Assembly (NCBI GenBank): GCA_032718475.1
Contig: JAUCBJ010004452.1
Location: forward strand, 1-64,000
DNA from: Nemertoderma westbladi
Taxonomy: Eukaryota > Xenacoelomorpha > Nemertodermatida > Nemertodermatidae
DNA: 64,000 nucleotides
Reading direction: 5' to 3'
Shown here: positions 48,738 to 58,374 of the stretch, piece by piece
Layout of the letters: every line of letters begins with the position of its first letter
How positions within the stretch are numbered: the stretch's first letter is position 1
Notes under the pieces: model-generated
The model's database searches: none
The model's input: only the letters and a program-made list of their open reading frames with translations
Told to the model about the DNA's origin: nothing
Translations under genes and position numbers: made by a program

Positions 48738-49487
48738 TCACCCTGCCCCCCCCCCCCTCCCCACCAGTATGTTTGGTACTGGGGTTGATGTTAATATATT
48801 GGGGCCCATACACCTATCCGCAATAACTCTCCCCTCCCCTGGATATATGTTATGTCCCTGCATATTATAGTCATGCTGCTGTGCTGGTACCGATATAGGC
48901 CTATCCACTTCTTGCCTACCTACTGGCATGTACTCCGCGACTTCCGGATCTAATCCCGTCGTTCGCGCTACCCTATCGCCTACACTATCTCTCCCAGCAT
49001 GGCCTATAGTATGTGCAGTAAGGCCTACAGTATGTTCTGCAGTCTGCATGTGCCCTTCCGAACCGAGGTTTAATCTTCTCGAATCTCGAACCTCCCCGCG
49101 ACTACCATACTCTCGATCGGCAGCTATATCCCATCGGGAAGTTTCTCTTCGATCCCCTCTCCTGTTCTCGTCTTCGTATCGGTACGTCCTGTACCCCTCT
49201 CCTGGCGTGTGGTGCGTCTCTCCAGGGCGACGGCAATCTCCCGGAGTTCGACCCCACTGACTCCCTAACTCCATCTCTACTACCGACAGTTCGCTATCTG
49301 TCCTTACTCTTCGGTTGCTCGTAGCAACGATTCTTCTATTCTCTTCACTTCTTCTCTCTTCGACCTCCCGGTTACACTCTACTATTCTTCTTCTCTCTTC
49401 CGACTGACGTCTTCTCGCTCGCCCACTCTCGGCGCTAACATCTGACTCTACTCTGTCCGGCTGGACCCTCCTGGGGATACTCGCCAT
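48738..49487 (-). CDS. Arg-rich gag linker of element B
   Basis: An open frame of 249 codons, very rich in Arg and Glu (ARRRQSEERRRIVECNREVE, then RRSEENRRI), with the Gln/His-containing end VPAQQHDYNMQGHN. It lies between the gag N-terminal part and the DUF1759 part and is in the same orientation. No known domain. Element A has lost this region entirely. The open frame ends in a C/G run near 48750. It probably belongs to one Gag polyprotein that frameshifts now split. Confidence 0.5.
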   Translation of the reverse strand: MASIPRRVQPDRVESDVSAESGRARRRQSEERRRIVECNREVEERRSEENRRIVATSNRRVRTDSELSVVEMELGSQWGRTPGDCRRPGETHHTPGEGYRTYRYEDENRRGDRRETSRWDIAADREYGSRGEVRDSRRLNLGSEGHMQTAEHTVGLTAHTIGHAGRDSVGDRVARTTGLDPEVAEYMPVGRQEVDRPISVPAQQHDYNMQGHNIYPGEGRVIADRCMGPNILTSTPVPNILVGRGGGAG

Positions 49488-49539
49488 CCCCCTACTATTC
49501 TCCGTCGTCGGGTGCTGCGGTTCACCTATCTCGCCGACG

Positions 49540-50130
49540 CCTGTGGGACATTCTCTGCCCCCCCCCCCCTCTCGCTACTAATCTCTCGTGGTGGGGCGCC
49601 TGTAGCCCCCCCCCCCCCCCCCCACCTGCTGCTTCTTACTTCACTACCTCTTACTTCACTTCTACGTCCTTCTTGTGGGGCACTCTCTGCCCCCCCCTCT
49701 CTCGCCACTAATCTTCCGTGGTGGGGTGCCCGTAGCCCCCCCCCCCCCCCCCCCCACTCGCCACTTCTTACTCCACTACCTCTTACTTCGCTTCTAAGCC
49801 CCTCTTGTGGGACATTCTCTGCCCCCCCTCTCTCGCCACTAATCTTCCGTGGTGGGGCGCCCGTAGCCTCCCTCCCCCCACTCGCCACTTCTTACTTCGC
49901 TACCTCTTACTTCGCTTCTACACCCCTCTCTAGTCGACGCACTGTCTCTACTGCAGCTGGGTCTACTCACCCCCGCCTCTCCCTGTGCAACTGCGTGGCC
50001 TGGCAGGCTCCCGTTGGGTTGACTCACCCCCGTTACTCCCTGCCTAACATACGTGGCCTTGCAAGCTCCCGTCGGGGTCACTCACCCCCGCTACTCCCTG
50101 CGTACTAACTACGTTGCCTTGCAGGCTTCG
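49540..50130. repeat. Tandem repeats within gag of B (~128 bp x3, ~60 bp x3)
   Basis: Three units of about 120-135 bp start at about 49540, 49674 and 49807. Each holds GGGACATTCTCTGCCCCC-like sequence, GTGGTGGGG(C/T)GCC and a C run of variable length, followed by CTTCTTACT. Next come three ~60-bp units with (A/T)CTCACCCCCGC and GTTGCCTTGCAGGCT-type sequence (49960-50130). They expand a part of gag that is short in element A. Confidence 0.8.
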
Positions 50131-50739
50131 GTTGGCCGGACCACCTGTGTCTTCTATATTAGTATTAATAGCCCCGTTATCAATATTATTATTTTCTAAA
50201 TTATTCAAATTATTTGAATTATTCTGTATATTTAAATTTAAATTATTATTATTTTGTGTATTTGAATTAGAATTATTTTTTTTTAATTATAATAATTATT
50301 TATTTTATTAATAATATCCAAATCCATTAAACCAAAATTAAATATAAAACTGCACCAGCATCCCACCACCAATCAGAACAAAACAATTAAGACAATAAGA
50401 TTTAACATACAATTAAAAATGGTGCACCGTGAGTTAATAATGGTCTGCGAGGTCATTCCCCCGCAGACCCGCACCATCCCCAAAGCCCAGCGCCCTCCAG
50501 GGACGCATTAGAATTATTCAGATTATTTTGAATATTTGAATTAGAATTATTATTTTCTGTATTTAAATTAAAATTATTATTTTCTGTATTTAAATTAAAA
50601 TTATTATTTTCTGTATTTAAATTAAAATTATTATTTGGATTATTTGTATTTAAATTAGAATTACCGGATAAAACATTACTTCCTGCAATGAAAGTTTGGT
50701 TAGGGTTGTCTAATACGGTACTATTAATATTAATTTCTT
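50131..50739 (-). pseudogene. Asn-rich linker of element B gag, interrupted
   Basis: The minus strand encodes an Asn-rich stretch (NNNFNLNTE repeated, from a 30-bp AT-rich tandem repeat at 50560-50640). It is interrupted at about 50320-50510 by a GC-richer foreign-looking segment flanked on both sides by TTAGAATTATT. This could be a ~190-bp insertion with a target duplication, or one unit of the flanking AT repeat on each side. Element A keeps only the first few residues of this linker. Confidence 0.45.
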
Positions 50740-52002
50740 CTAATGTATTTTTATTACCCCCCCCCCCCCCCCGCCCGTACGGTTACACCAGTTCTGGTTC
50801 TGTCGTCCGGTGCCTGTAAGTGGGATATTAACAAACGTTTCCACTACTTCTGGCTCCTCGTAAATACTACCCGAGCCAGCCTCACTCTCCGATAGTCCCA
50901 ACTGCGCCAGTTCTAGTCGGCGCTTCTGCTTGGCCTGATACTGCATAAGCCCCCTTAGCCGGGCATGCATATCATCCCGCATACACTTTCCCGCTCTCTC
51001 TCTCTCTCTATCCTCCCGTAAACTCTGCTCGGCCAACTCTGCCTCTCTCGCCTCCCGCTCTCTACAGTTTCTCGCCACCCTCTCAGCCCTCTCTTTATTC
51101 TCTCTCACTAACTCTCTCTCTTTCTCTAATAACGCAGTTCCCTCATCCAACTGCCTCTCTAATTCTTTCTGGTCTAGCGCCGCAATGTCTAGTTGACACG
51201 CCAGATCTATCTCTAACACCCTTCTTGCTTTGGCGGAGGATGTAGCGGACTTATCGGTCACGACGGACTCCCGTCGCCTCTCTGTCCTACTAACTTTCCC
51301 CCACTTTCCAGGGTTCTCGCTAACCGACGAGACCGAATCCTCGGAGTTAACCTCGGGTTCGCCCTCGTGCGGGTCTGCCCAACCCACTAACTTAATCCCC
51401 CTAGCATCCACTAAATACGGCCCTATGTACACTACTTGGGGCTCCATTATCCCGGATCGCCACAGTTCAAATAGTTCAGTGGCGACCCCCCTCGCTCTCT
51501 CACTGGCTAGTTCTCCCTGTCCGAAGCGAACTAGGTATCTAAAATGTTTATTCGACTCACCTAGTCGCTGGCTCAACTTCCCTTGGTCTATCTTTACTCC
51601 TTCTCTGGCTCTGGCCTCCTTGAGCTGTTTCTTTGTTGCGTTGTAGGCTCGTCGGAGCCAGTCACTGGTTCCGACGTCCTCGTCGCCGACCTCTCCTCCT
51701 CCCCTCCTGGTACGGCGTCGTACCGGCGGCCCCACCGTCGCCGTTCCGGTGGGCCATCCGTCGCCCTCAGCCTGTAGCTGGCCGGCGACATCGGTACTTC
51801 GACCGCCATCGTGCGTTGACTCGTCCTCTCGTCCTGGTAGATGGCCGCCCTCCGCTTGGGCTGCCGGATCGTCTCTCTCCGGCGAGTCCGGCATTGCGGG
51901 TCGATACTGTCGCGTCGCGGCCTCACGGATCGTTTCGTTGGTATCATCCAGGGTCCGCGGCGGTGTCGTCTCTCCCTCTAGATTTCAGGGTTCTCCGCTC
52001 AT
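50740..52002 (-). pseudogene. Gag N-terminal region of element B
   Basis: A start ATG at 52002-52000 (MSGEP) matches the corresponding start in element A (MSGQR). A TGA is the sixth codon; after it the frame is open for more than 400 codons. Order: Pro/Arg-rich disordered N-terminus with VRRRTRRGGG, a folded-looking segment with GESNKHFRYLVRFGQGELA and VVYIGPYLVDARGIKLVGWA, then a long Glu/Arg coiled coil (about 51200-51000), then a tail entering a 16-nt G run (50757-50772). Five codons after the run the frame stops, one nucleotide out of phase with A. The domain is not one I can name. Confidence 0.75.
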
Positions 52003-52080
52003 CTTTTAGCATCCTCCCTGGTGGCTGGCAGTCACAGTTCTAGCAGTACCTTAGACTTTAGTACTAGGTGACTTTAGTAC

Positions 52081-52659
52081 TGTGACGAGATCAGAGGATC
52101 CCGACCGGTCAATTTATGTTACGCGTCACTGCACGATCGAGAAAAGAGTTTGTTGTTGTTATTCTGATCTTGATATAAACTGATGATAATATAATATATG
52201 TAATAGCGCAGTTGAAATAATGCAGTAAAGAATGATGTACCGGTAGTGATTGATAATATAGGTGACGGACGGTGACAGTACTAAAGTGTCACCGATCTGC
52301 TCTACGTGACTGAGATAACTGAATGGTAATGCAAGTTGATTGATAATATATATTCACTCTTACACTACTGCGGCCTTAGTACCTAGTGGATGCTCTCTTC
52401 CCTGTCCCTGATTGGCTAGTGCGCTAATTCTCGGCTCCCACCTCTGTGGGAGTGCTTCCCCCCCCCGCTGCTGTTACTTTCCCTCTCCAGGAGGTTTAAC
52501 CTCTGACCTCCCTTTGTGTGGCTCTTTGGGGTTTGTTGTCCCCGTTATTGGTTGTGTGATACGAGGTTAATTGGGATTAATCTCGTATCCCCAATATTGC
52601 TAAAAGGCGCCACTGCTCTAACTCTATGGGGGTAATGAGTGGAATTGAATCCGCTCACA
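52081..52659 (-). repeat. 5' LTR of element B
   Basis: 579 bp. It carries the promoter end for the minus-strand element. GCTTC follows at 52660-52664 as the target duplication. The sequence just inside it (52080 downward) contains GTACTAAAGT repeated with a short gap. I could not assign a primer-binding tRNA. Confidence 0.95.
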
Positions 52660-52664
52660 GCTTC

Positions 52665-53075
52665 TGATAGTAGAAACGCCATCGGCTCTCTTCCGATAAT
52701 CACGGTAATGAATAGGTTTAATAAACCTATCATTATCCAGTCCTCCTGTAAGATATATCTCTTCTGATATATCTTTATCGCTCGCCTTCGGAACTGATAT
52801 ACCTCCTGCTTTCCTGGTCTCGCTCCCCATTTCAGCGAGTTCGCAAGTTCTGTTTGTTTTGGCAAGTTCCTGGAAGAATACGGAGCGGAACTTGCTCCAG
52901 TCCATCGGCTTGTGGCAGACGAGCCCCATTAGTTGGCCCATCGCCATGGCTCCGCAATGTCCCGTGTTCTCCACCAATCCCAACCCCTCTGGTCTCATCA
53001 TAGCCATATAGACTACTTGCATGTCCAGGAGATAGTCTTCTCCGACTTTCTCCTCTTTACTAACTTCTCTGCCAT
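52665..53075 (-). pseudogene. ORF3 of element A, proximal part with internal deletion
   Basis: It starts with ATG at 53075 (MAEKLVKKRKSEK), matching the ORF3 start in element C (MVEKLVKKRKSEK). After 13 codons it jumps by deletion to LLDMQVVYMAM, which is about 190 codons further on in C. It continues with MGQLMGLVCHKPM, a frameshift near 52860, and IMIGLLNLFITVIIGREPM. It ends at the insertion site of B; the reading frame resumes at 43954. It lacks the motif I and II regions seen in C, so this copy cannot be a functional exonuclease. Confidence 0.65.
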
Positions 53076-53449
53076 CACAAACTTTCCCGCTCTCACCTAA
53101 CTGGTGGGGCCTTACAAAGGCTCAGTTTAAGTGAGGGTGGTTAAACAGGATGTTAAAAGTTTCATTCAGTGATAGCCTATGTCCTACGTTATGCTTTTCT
53201 TGGTTTTGCTATTATTTATATTCCCCCTTCCTGTGATATTAATAACTGTCACCGGATTAGTTACTTAAGTAACCCCTCTACTTGTATACAGAGAAGACTA
53301 GCTATAATTTTTTATTACTGCGCTAGCTTCCTACCAGACAGCTTTCTGGCTCTGTAACAATTGCCTATACTTACACTACGGGCTGTGCGGTACAGTAGTC
53401 TATTTCGTGAGGCCTACACAGTCTATCCTGCTGTACCCATGTGCCCCCC

Positions 53450-54000
53450 GCTTCCCTCCGTGGCGCCCTCAGTGCCCACAAGTTCTACGGTACTATGTAC
53501 CCTACTACTCTGGTATGCGTACATACCCCCCAATTCCTCACGTGGCGCCCTCAGTGCCCACAGCTTCTACGGTACTGTGTACCCTACTACTACGGTATGC
53601 ATACATACCCCCCAATTCCTCATGTGGCGCCCTCAGAGCCCACAGGCTCTACGGTACTATATACCCTACTACTATGGTATGCCTACATACCCCCCAATTC
53701 CTCACGTGGCACCCTCAGCGCCCACAAGTTCTACGGTACTATGTACCCTACTACTACGGTATGCGTGCATACCCCCCAATTCCTCACGTGGTGCCCTCAG
53801 CGCCCACAAGTTCTATGGTACCATGTACCCTACTACTATGGTATGCGCACATACCCCCCAATTCCTCATGTGGCGCCCTCAGCACCCACAACTTCTACGG
53901 TACTATGTACCCTACTACTACGGTATGCACACATACCCCCCAATTCCTGACATGGCGCCCTCAGTGCCCACAGGTTCTACGGTACTTAAATTAGGTACGT
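53450..54000. repeat. 82-bp minisatellite x7 in element A
   Basis: TGGCGCCCTCAG-type cores (or close variants) occur at 53461, 53543, 53625, 53707, 53789, 53871 and 53953, an exact period of 82 bp. Each unit also holds TCTACGGTACTATGTACCCT, then ACTACTACGGTATGC and CCCCCCAATTCCT. Related but differently sized arrays occur at the same relative place in B (45158-45482) and in C (62260-62460, reverse orientation). Open frames across it are repeat artefacts. Confidence 0.9.
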
Positions 54001-54116
54001 TGGTACATTATTGTACCCTTCCGACATACATAATTCTAACTACCTACTAATATCTACTATCTACATTACTAAGTACTTATTTTATTATTTTGCTTATTAT
54101 TTTTGTTTTTATGTGT

Positions 54117-54172
54117 GGGAAGGGCGTCTCGCCCTCATTCCCACCCCCCTCAGTCCAATATATTGGACTACT
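54117..54172 (-). promoter_or_regulatory. Conserved hairpin plus 16-bp palindrome downstream of integrase
   Basis: GTCCAATATATTGGAC (54153-54168) is a perfect 16-bp palindrome. GGGCGTCTCGCCC (54122-54134) forms a 5-bp hairpin with a 3-nt loop, separated from the palindrome by CCACCCCCC-type sequence. The same arrangement follows the integrase stop in C (61967-62013) and is kept with small changes in B (45621-45666). A role in transcription, RNA processing or translation of ORF3 is inferred. Confidence 0.5.
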
Positions 54173-54175
54173 AAA

Positions 54176-54295
54176 CTCTAAGGCGACCCTTCCAATAGAC
54201 AACACTTTCCTACCGCCCTTCTGTAGGTCTTCCTATCTTTGGCCCCTATCTTTCCTCCTATCCTCACTTCCACCAATCTAATCCTTCCATCTTCG
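54176..54295 (-). pseudogene. Integrase C-terminal relic in element A
   Basis: About 38 codons on the minus strand encode VEVRIGGKIGAKDRK and then a Tyr-Arg segment ending CCLLEGSP and a stop. This is nearly the same as the integrase end in element C (RIRSVEVRIGGKIGAKDRKS). Everything upstream in integrase, RNase H and reverse transcriptase is missing. The relic marks the 3' border of the large pol deletion. Confidence 0.75.
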
Positions 54296-54561
54296 CCCCC
54301 CCTCAGTCCAACTTATTGGATGACTCAACAACCTAAGGGCGATTCTTCCAACAGGCAACTCTCCCACTGCACCCCTGTAGGTCCTCTTAATCTTCGCCCC
54401 ACTCTCCATGTCAATTCCAACTCTCTTGGAATTGACCTTCCCTTCTCCTCCACCCTTGAATTGGGTCTTTCCGTCACCTCACTGATCTCCTCATGGTCCC
54501 CTGGCAGCAAAATGCCACCCTTCATCTTGTCGTCGCTTGGCGGTAGAATGCCGCCCTTCAT

Positions 54562-54987
54562 GTCATCCTCCACAGTCCCTTCATCGCCTAGAACCATATA
54601 ACCACCCCTGCTCACGGATTCTACAAACCTCCTCCACTCCTTCCTTGGTGGTTCCCTCGGATGCTTCGGTATCCCGAACTTCGCCTCGTATCCCTTTACT
54701 ACATAGCGAAAATGCTCGAGGATCGCATTGTCCAATGACGGCGTCCCATAGGTCCCAACCAGTCATCGATCGTGCATCTCCCTAAACGGGTCTTGTAGCG
54801 CATGCGCTTTGTGACCCTTTGGTAGCAGTTTGTAGTATCCTTTCGTCTTCTCCTCCGGATGCCTCTGTGTGAAGTCCACTAGTAACTCCTTCCCAGTCTT
54901 CTCCGCTCTTGGTCTAATCTTCCCACATCTTCTCCCCTCCCACCCTGTCCTCCTACTTGACCTCCTCCCCATCGGTATGCTTCTCAA
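54562..54987 (-). pseudogene. Displaced ORF3 segment fused behind protease in A
   Basis: From EKTGKELLVDF to GTVEDD this matches ORF3 of element C (62985-63325), including LPKGHKAHAL, FGIPKHPREPPRKEWRRFV and GGYMVLGDEGTVEDD. It lies upstream of the integrase relic, not downstream. Its left junction (GGAGAAGACT) is the point at which the proper ORF3 of A loses sequence. A TGA interrupts it between MHDR and LVGTYG; C has a TGA at nearly the same place. The motif I Asp-Gly-Glu of C is Gly-Asp-Glu here. It is probably the product of template switching or rearrangement in an ancestor. Confidence 0.6.
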
Positions 54988-55437
54988 CTGGACTGGCGTC
55001 TGTTCCGGACATCTCTCTGGATCTCTCGCCGTTCACTCTTCTCCATCCTCATACCAATACTCGACAGGAACATCTATGTTCCATCCCATCGCCTCCAGGT
55101 CCTCCGCGTTGAACCCATTCTCCTCCGCCCACTCTATTGCTGTTGCTTCTCCTCCTGACTCATCTATCAGCGGTATTTCTATGGACTTATCCTCCACCCT
55201 TTCATCACGCCCCACTATGCATGATTCCAGATTCATACCCATCCCCAACTCCTAGTGTCCTTCCCCGGGCTGCTTCTTGTTTGGGTCCTCCCCATCACCC
55301 GTCATTGGTTTCTCCTCTATGTCCTCAATAGTACCGGACAGCATGCACCCTGATGTCTCAGACACACCAAACGGTGTCCTCGTCTTAATTGGGCCAGTGA
55401 GCATCCATCCAAATGGCGTGAGAATGGCCATCGGGTC
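54988..55437 (-). pseudogene. Post-protease linker of element A
   Basis: After the TGA at the protease end, the minus strand continues with FGWMLTGPIKTRTPFGVSET and ETSGCMLSGTIED, then an acidic stretch with WAEENGFNAEDLEAMGWN. These are closely similar to B (AEENGFDAEDLEAMGWN). Reverse transcriptase should begin here but does not. The linker is thus shared by two distinct elements that both lack pol, implying the pol-less structure is older than both copies. Confidence 0.6.
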
Positions 55438-56790
55438 TCACTCTCTGTCATCACCGAAAATGGTCTGTAGTCTCTCGTGGGCTGTCGGGCAATCCATGCC
55501 GATTATGAGAGATACTTTCGGGACAGCCAGTTCGGGCACGGAGAAATCGATGTTGTCCAGGTACAGGTATTGCTCGACCTCGATCTTTGTGGGTCGCCTG
55601 GCGGTAATATTAATCGATTCTATTATTCGGATGGGTTCGATGGTATCACCATAGCAGCACCCTGGTGTTATCGCTGATATCTCGCAACACCCCGTTCTCA
55701 TCCTCAAGACCTCGTCCTTACTCGAGATAGTAGTTACCGCCATTTTGCTTGGCCTCGTCCACAACCCTATCTCTTCAGCCACCCAACTTTCCGCTAGTGT
55801 GAACGCTGCTCCGCTGTCGACCAACATTAACGTCGTGACCGACCGCCCGCTCTCTCCTATTATCCACACCGGTACCACCCCGAGTAGTACCGTTCCCCTT
55901 CTCTTCGCTCCCGTGGTGCTTGTCGCCATTGTTTGGCCTCCACTTCCATGTACCTCGTCGTATTTTACTGGTGTTTCTTTGCACTCTTCGAATCTGTGTC
56001 CTCCTACCATGCATCGATGGCATAGTCCATTTATACCAGTGTAGGCTACCCGATCTTGTTTAAGCAACGCCTGCCAATGTCTGCAATTCATGGTCTTGTG
56101 GAATCCGTTTTTATGTAATTGGCATTTGTATTTTGGATTGTAGCATTCCTTGTATAGCGCTTCACATATCGTGCGTAGATTCATATCTAGTGGTTTAGTG
56201 TTTTGGTTATTTGGACTCGGCCTACTGGGGGTGTTGGGATTATATTTGTTCGTGTTATTATTTTGTTTCTGTCCCTGCCACGGTGTGGCCCTACTCCCAG
56301 CTGTCTGTGGACTACAAGTCCCCTGAGTTTCCGCGTACAGTAGTGATTGTCTTAATTTTGGTAGTGCATTCGCCGCACTGTGTTCGGGTTTAGGCCTGTT
56401 GTATTCAGCTTTCGGCACCTTCCCCAGACTGTCCTCGCTGTAGACTGGGTCTGTAATCAATTCCGCTTCATAGCTAAGGAAGTTCGACATCTCCTCCAGC
56501 CCTGGCTCCGCACCTTTCTTCTCCCGGGTGGAGAAGGCGCTCTTTCTCCACTTGTTCCTCAGCCAGATCGGTAGTGCCTGCGCTATCATAGTGATGTTAT
56601 TCGATGCATTGAGTTCGTAAGGTGCATCTAGGGTCTTTAATACAATCAGTGCCTTTTCGACTTTATTTGCGAAGGTCTTAATGCTGACAGGGTTATCCTG
56701 GAGTCCGCCTGATGTTATTCCCCTTAAGGTTTGTCGGATAATCTTCGCAGGATGCCCGAATTCCCTGTCCAGGGCTCGCCATGCAGTCGT
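55438..56790 (-). CDS. Gag-protease of element A (DUF1759 end, CCHC, aspartic protease)
   Basis: A continuous frame of about 450 codons. Order: second half of the DUF1759-like gag domain (from FTTAWRALDREFGHPAKI), an Asn/Pro linker, CQLHKNGFHKTMNCRHW, a perfect CCHC knuckle CHRCMVGGHRFEEC, then the protease with LMLVDSGAAFTLAESWVAEE and VSLIIGMDCPTAHER. A TGA then follows where B continues with FGWTLSGP. The true Gag start lies far upstream (58311); the frame here opens by deletion at about 56800, which removes the first half of DUF1759 and the Arg-rich linker present in B. It is the longest intact coding stretch in the window. The protease would cleave Gag in the particle. Confidence 0.8.
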   Translation of the reverse strand, partial: TTAWRALDREFGHPAKIIRQTLRGITSGGLQDNPVSIKTFANKVEKALIVLKTLDAPYELNASNNITMIAQALPIWLRNKWRKSAFSTREKKGAEPGLEEMSNFLSYEAELITDPVYSEDSLGKVPKAEYNRPKPEHSAANALPKLRQSLLYAETQGTCSPQTAGSRATPWQGQKQNNNTNKYNPNTPSRPSPNNQNTKPLDMNLRTICEALYKECYNPKYKCQLHKNGFHKTMNCRHWQALLKQDRVAYTGINGLCHRCMVGGHRFEECKETPVKYDEVHGSGGQTMATSTTGAKRRGTVLLGVVPVWIIGESGRSVTTLMLVDSGAAFTLAESWVAEEIGLWTRPSKMAVTTISSKDEVLRMRTGCCEISAITPGCCYGDTIEPIRIIESINITARRPTKIEVEQYLYLDNIDFSVPELAVPKVSLIIGMDCPTAHERLQTIFGDDRE

Positions 56791-56821
56791 GAATCTTCCT
56801 TCAATATATTTTGATATATAT

Positions 56822-58311
56822 TTATATATTATTTTGTACACCAATATTAGGGTTACTACTACCGGGTAAAATATTATTTCCTGCAAGAAAGTTTTGATTA
56901 GGGTTATCTATTATGGTACTATTAATATTAACTTCACCGGATGTATTATTATGACCCCCCCCCCCCCCCCCCCCCCGGCTCGTACGGTCACACCAGTCTT
57001 GGGTCTGTCGTCCGGTACCTGTAAGTGGGGTATTAACAAAGGTTTCCATCACTTCCGGTTCCTTGTAAATACTACCCAAACCAGCCTCGCTCTCCGAAAA
57101 ACCAATTTCTGCCAGTTCTAACCGGCACTTTTGTTTTGCTTGATATTGTATTAACCCCCTCAGCCGGGTATGCATATCATCCCTCAAGCGTTTGCCTGCC
57201 CTCTCTCTCTCTCTCTCTATCCTCCCTCATACTCTGGTTGGCTAATTCTGTCTTCCTCGCCTCCCGCTCTCTACACTCTTTCGTTTCCCTCTCTACCCTC
57301 GCTGCCTCTCTCGCTTCTTGCTCTTTGCGCTCGTTCACTTCTCTCGCCTCACCCTCTCTAAAGTTTCTCGCCACTCTCTCGGCCCTCTCCTCACACTCTC
57401 TCGCTAATTCTCTCTCCCTCTCTAGTAACGCAGTTCCCTCAACCAACTGCCTTTCTAGTTCCTTTTGATCTAGCGCAACAATGTCTAATTAACACGCCAG
57501 ATCTATATCTAACACCCATCTTGCTTTCGCGGAGGAAGTAGCGGACTTATCGGTCGCGATGGACTCCCGTCGCCTCTCTGTCCTACTAATTTTCCCCCGT
57601 TTGCTGGGGTTCCTACTAACCGACGACACCGAATCCTTGGGGTTAACCTCGGATTCGCCGTCGTGCGGGTCTGCCCATCCCACTAACTTAATCCCCCTCG
57701 CATCCACTAAGTAAGGCCCTACGTACACTACATCCGCCTCCATCACCTCGGATCGCCACAATTCTAATAGTTCTGTGGCTACCCCCCTCGCCCTCTCATT
57801 CGCCAGTTCCCCCTGTCCAAAACGGACTAAATTGCGAAAGTGTTTATTGGACTCACCTAGCCTCTGATATAGTTTAGGCTGGTCTACCTTTCTCCCTTCC
57901 TTGGCATCCTTTAACATTCTCTTGGCAGTGTTGTACGCCCGTCGCAGGCGATCACTCGTCCCGACGTCCTCCTTGTTGACTCTACCTCCCCTCCTCGTCC
58001 GGCGTCGTACCGTCGGCCCCACCGTCGCCGATTCCGGTGGGCTGTTCGCCGCCCTCGGCCTGTGGTTGGCCGGCGACTTCGGTACTTCGACCGCTGTCGT
58101 CACCTCGCGTCGACTCCTCGTTATCTTTCCCTCCTCGTTGTCAGCCACCCTCCGCTTGGGTATCCGGACCGTCTCTTGCTGGCGAATCCGGGGTGGCGGG
58201 CCGGTATCATCTCGTCGCGGCCTCTCGGATAATTTGGTCTGTGTTGTCCGGGGTCTGCGGCGGCGTTCTTTCTCCCTCCGAAATCTGGGGCGTGTTTCGT
58301 TGTCCACTCAT
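56822..58311 (-). pseudogene. Gag N-terminal region of element A
   Basis: Start ATG at 58311-58309 (MSGQRNTPQ), in the same place as in B. The frame is broken by TGAs and at least two frameshifts: 58307-57489 covers the basic N-terminus and the GESNKHFRNLVRFGQGELAN segment with VVYVGPYLVDARGIKLVGWA; 57479-57177 the Glu/Arg coiled coil; 57187-56822 the tail. The tail runs through a 22-nt G run (56955-56976) encoding Gly residues and then an Asn-rich part with NINSTIIDNPNQNF. Its sequence is close to B throughout. Confidence 0.7.
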
Positions 58312-58374
58312 GTTTTCTCTTCGGGTCGTAATCACAGTTAGTTTGTCTTAGCTGCCTGATGGAAAGTTTTTCAC

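Larger units (their letters stand above)
43960..52659 (-). mobile_element. BEL/Pao-type LTR retrotransposon B (inserted in A)
   Basis: LTRs of 577 bp (43960-44536) and 579 bp (52081-52659) bound an 8.7-kb element. It is flanked by the target duplication GCTTC (43955-43959 and 52660-52664). It lies inside ORF3 of element A and on the same strand. Its interior encodes gag and protease only, with no reverse transcriptase, RNase H or ORF3, so it is non-autonomous. Its LTRs are related to those of A but clearly distinct, sharing the ends and the ATCCCGACCGGT region. It is a sister family and not a recent copy of A. Confidence 0.95.

Noticed and set aside
53361-54050. Plus-strand frames of 169-229 codons rich in PPIPHVAPSAP
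   Set aside because: The 82-bp minisatellite lacks stops in these frames. It lies in the non-coding interval of element A, antisense to its genes.
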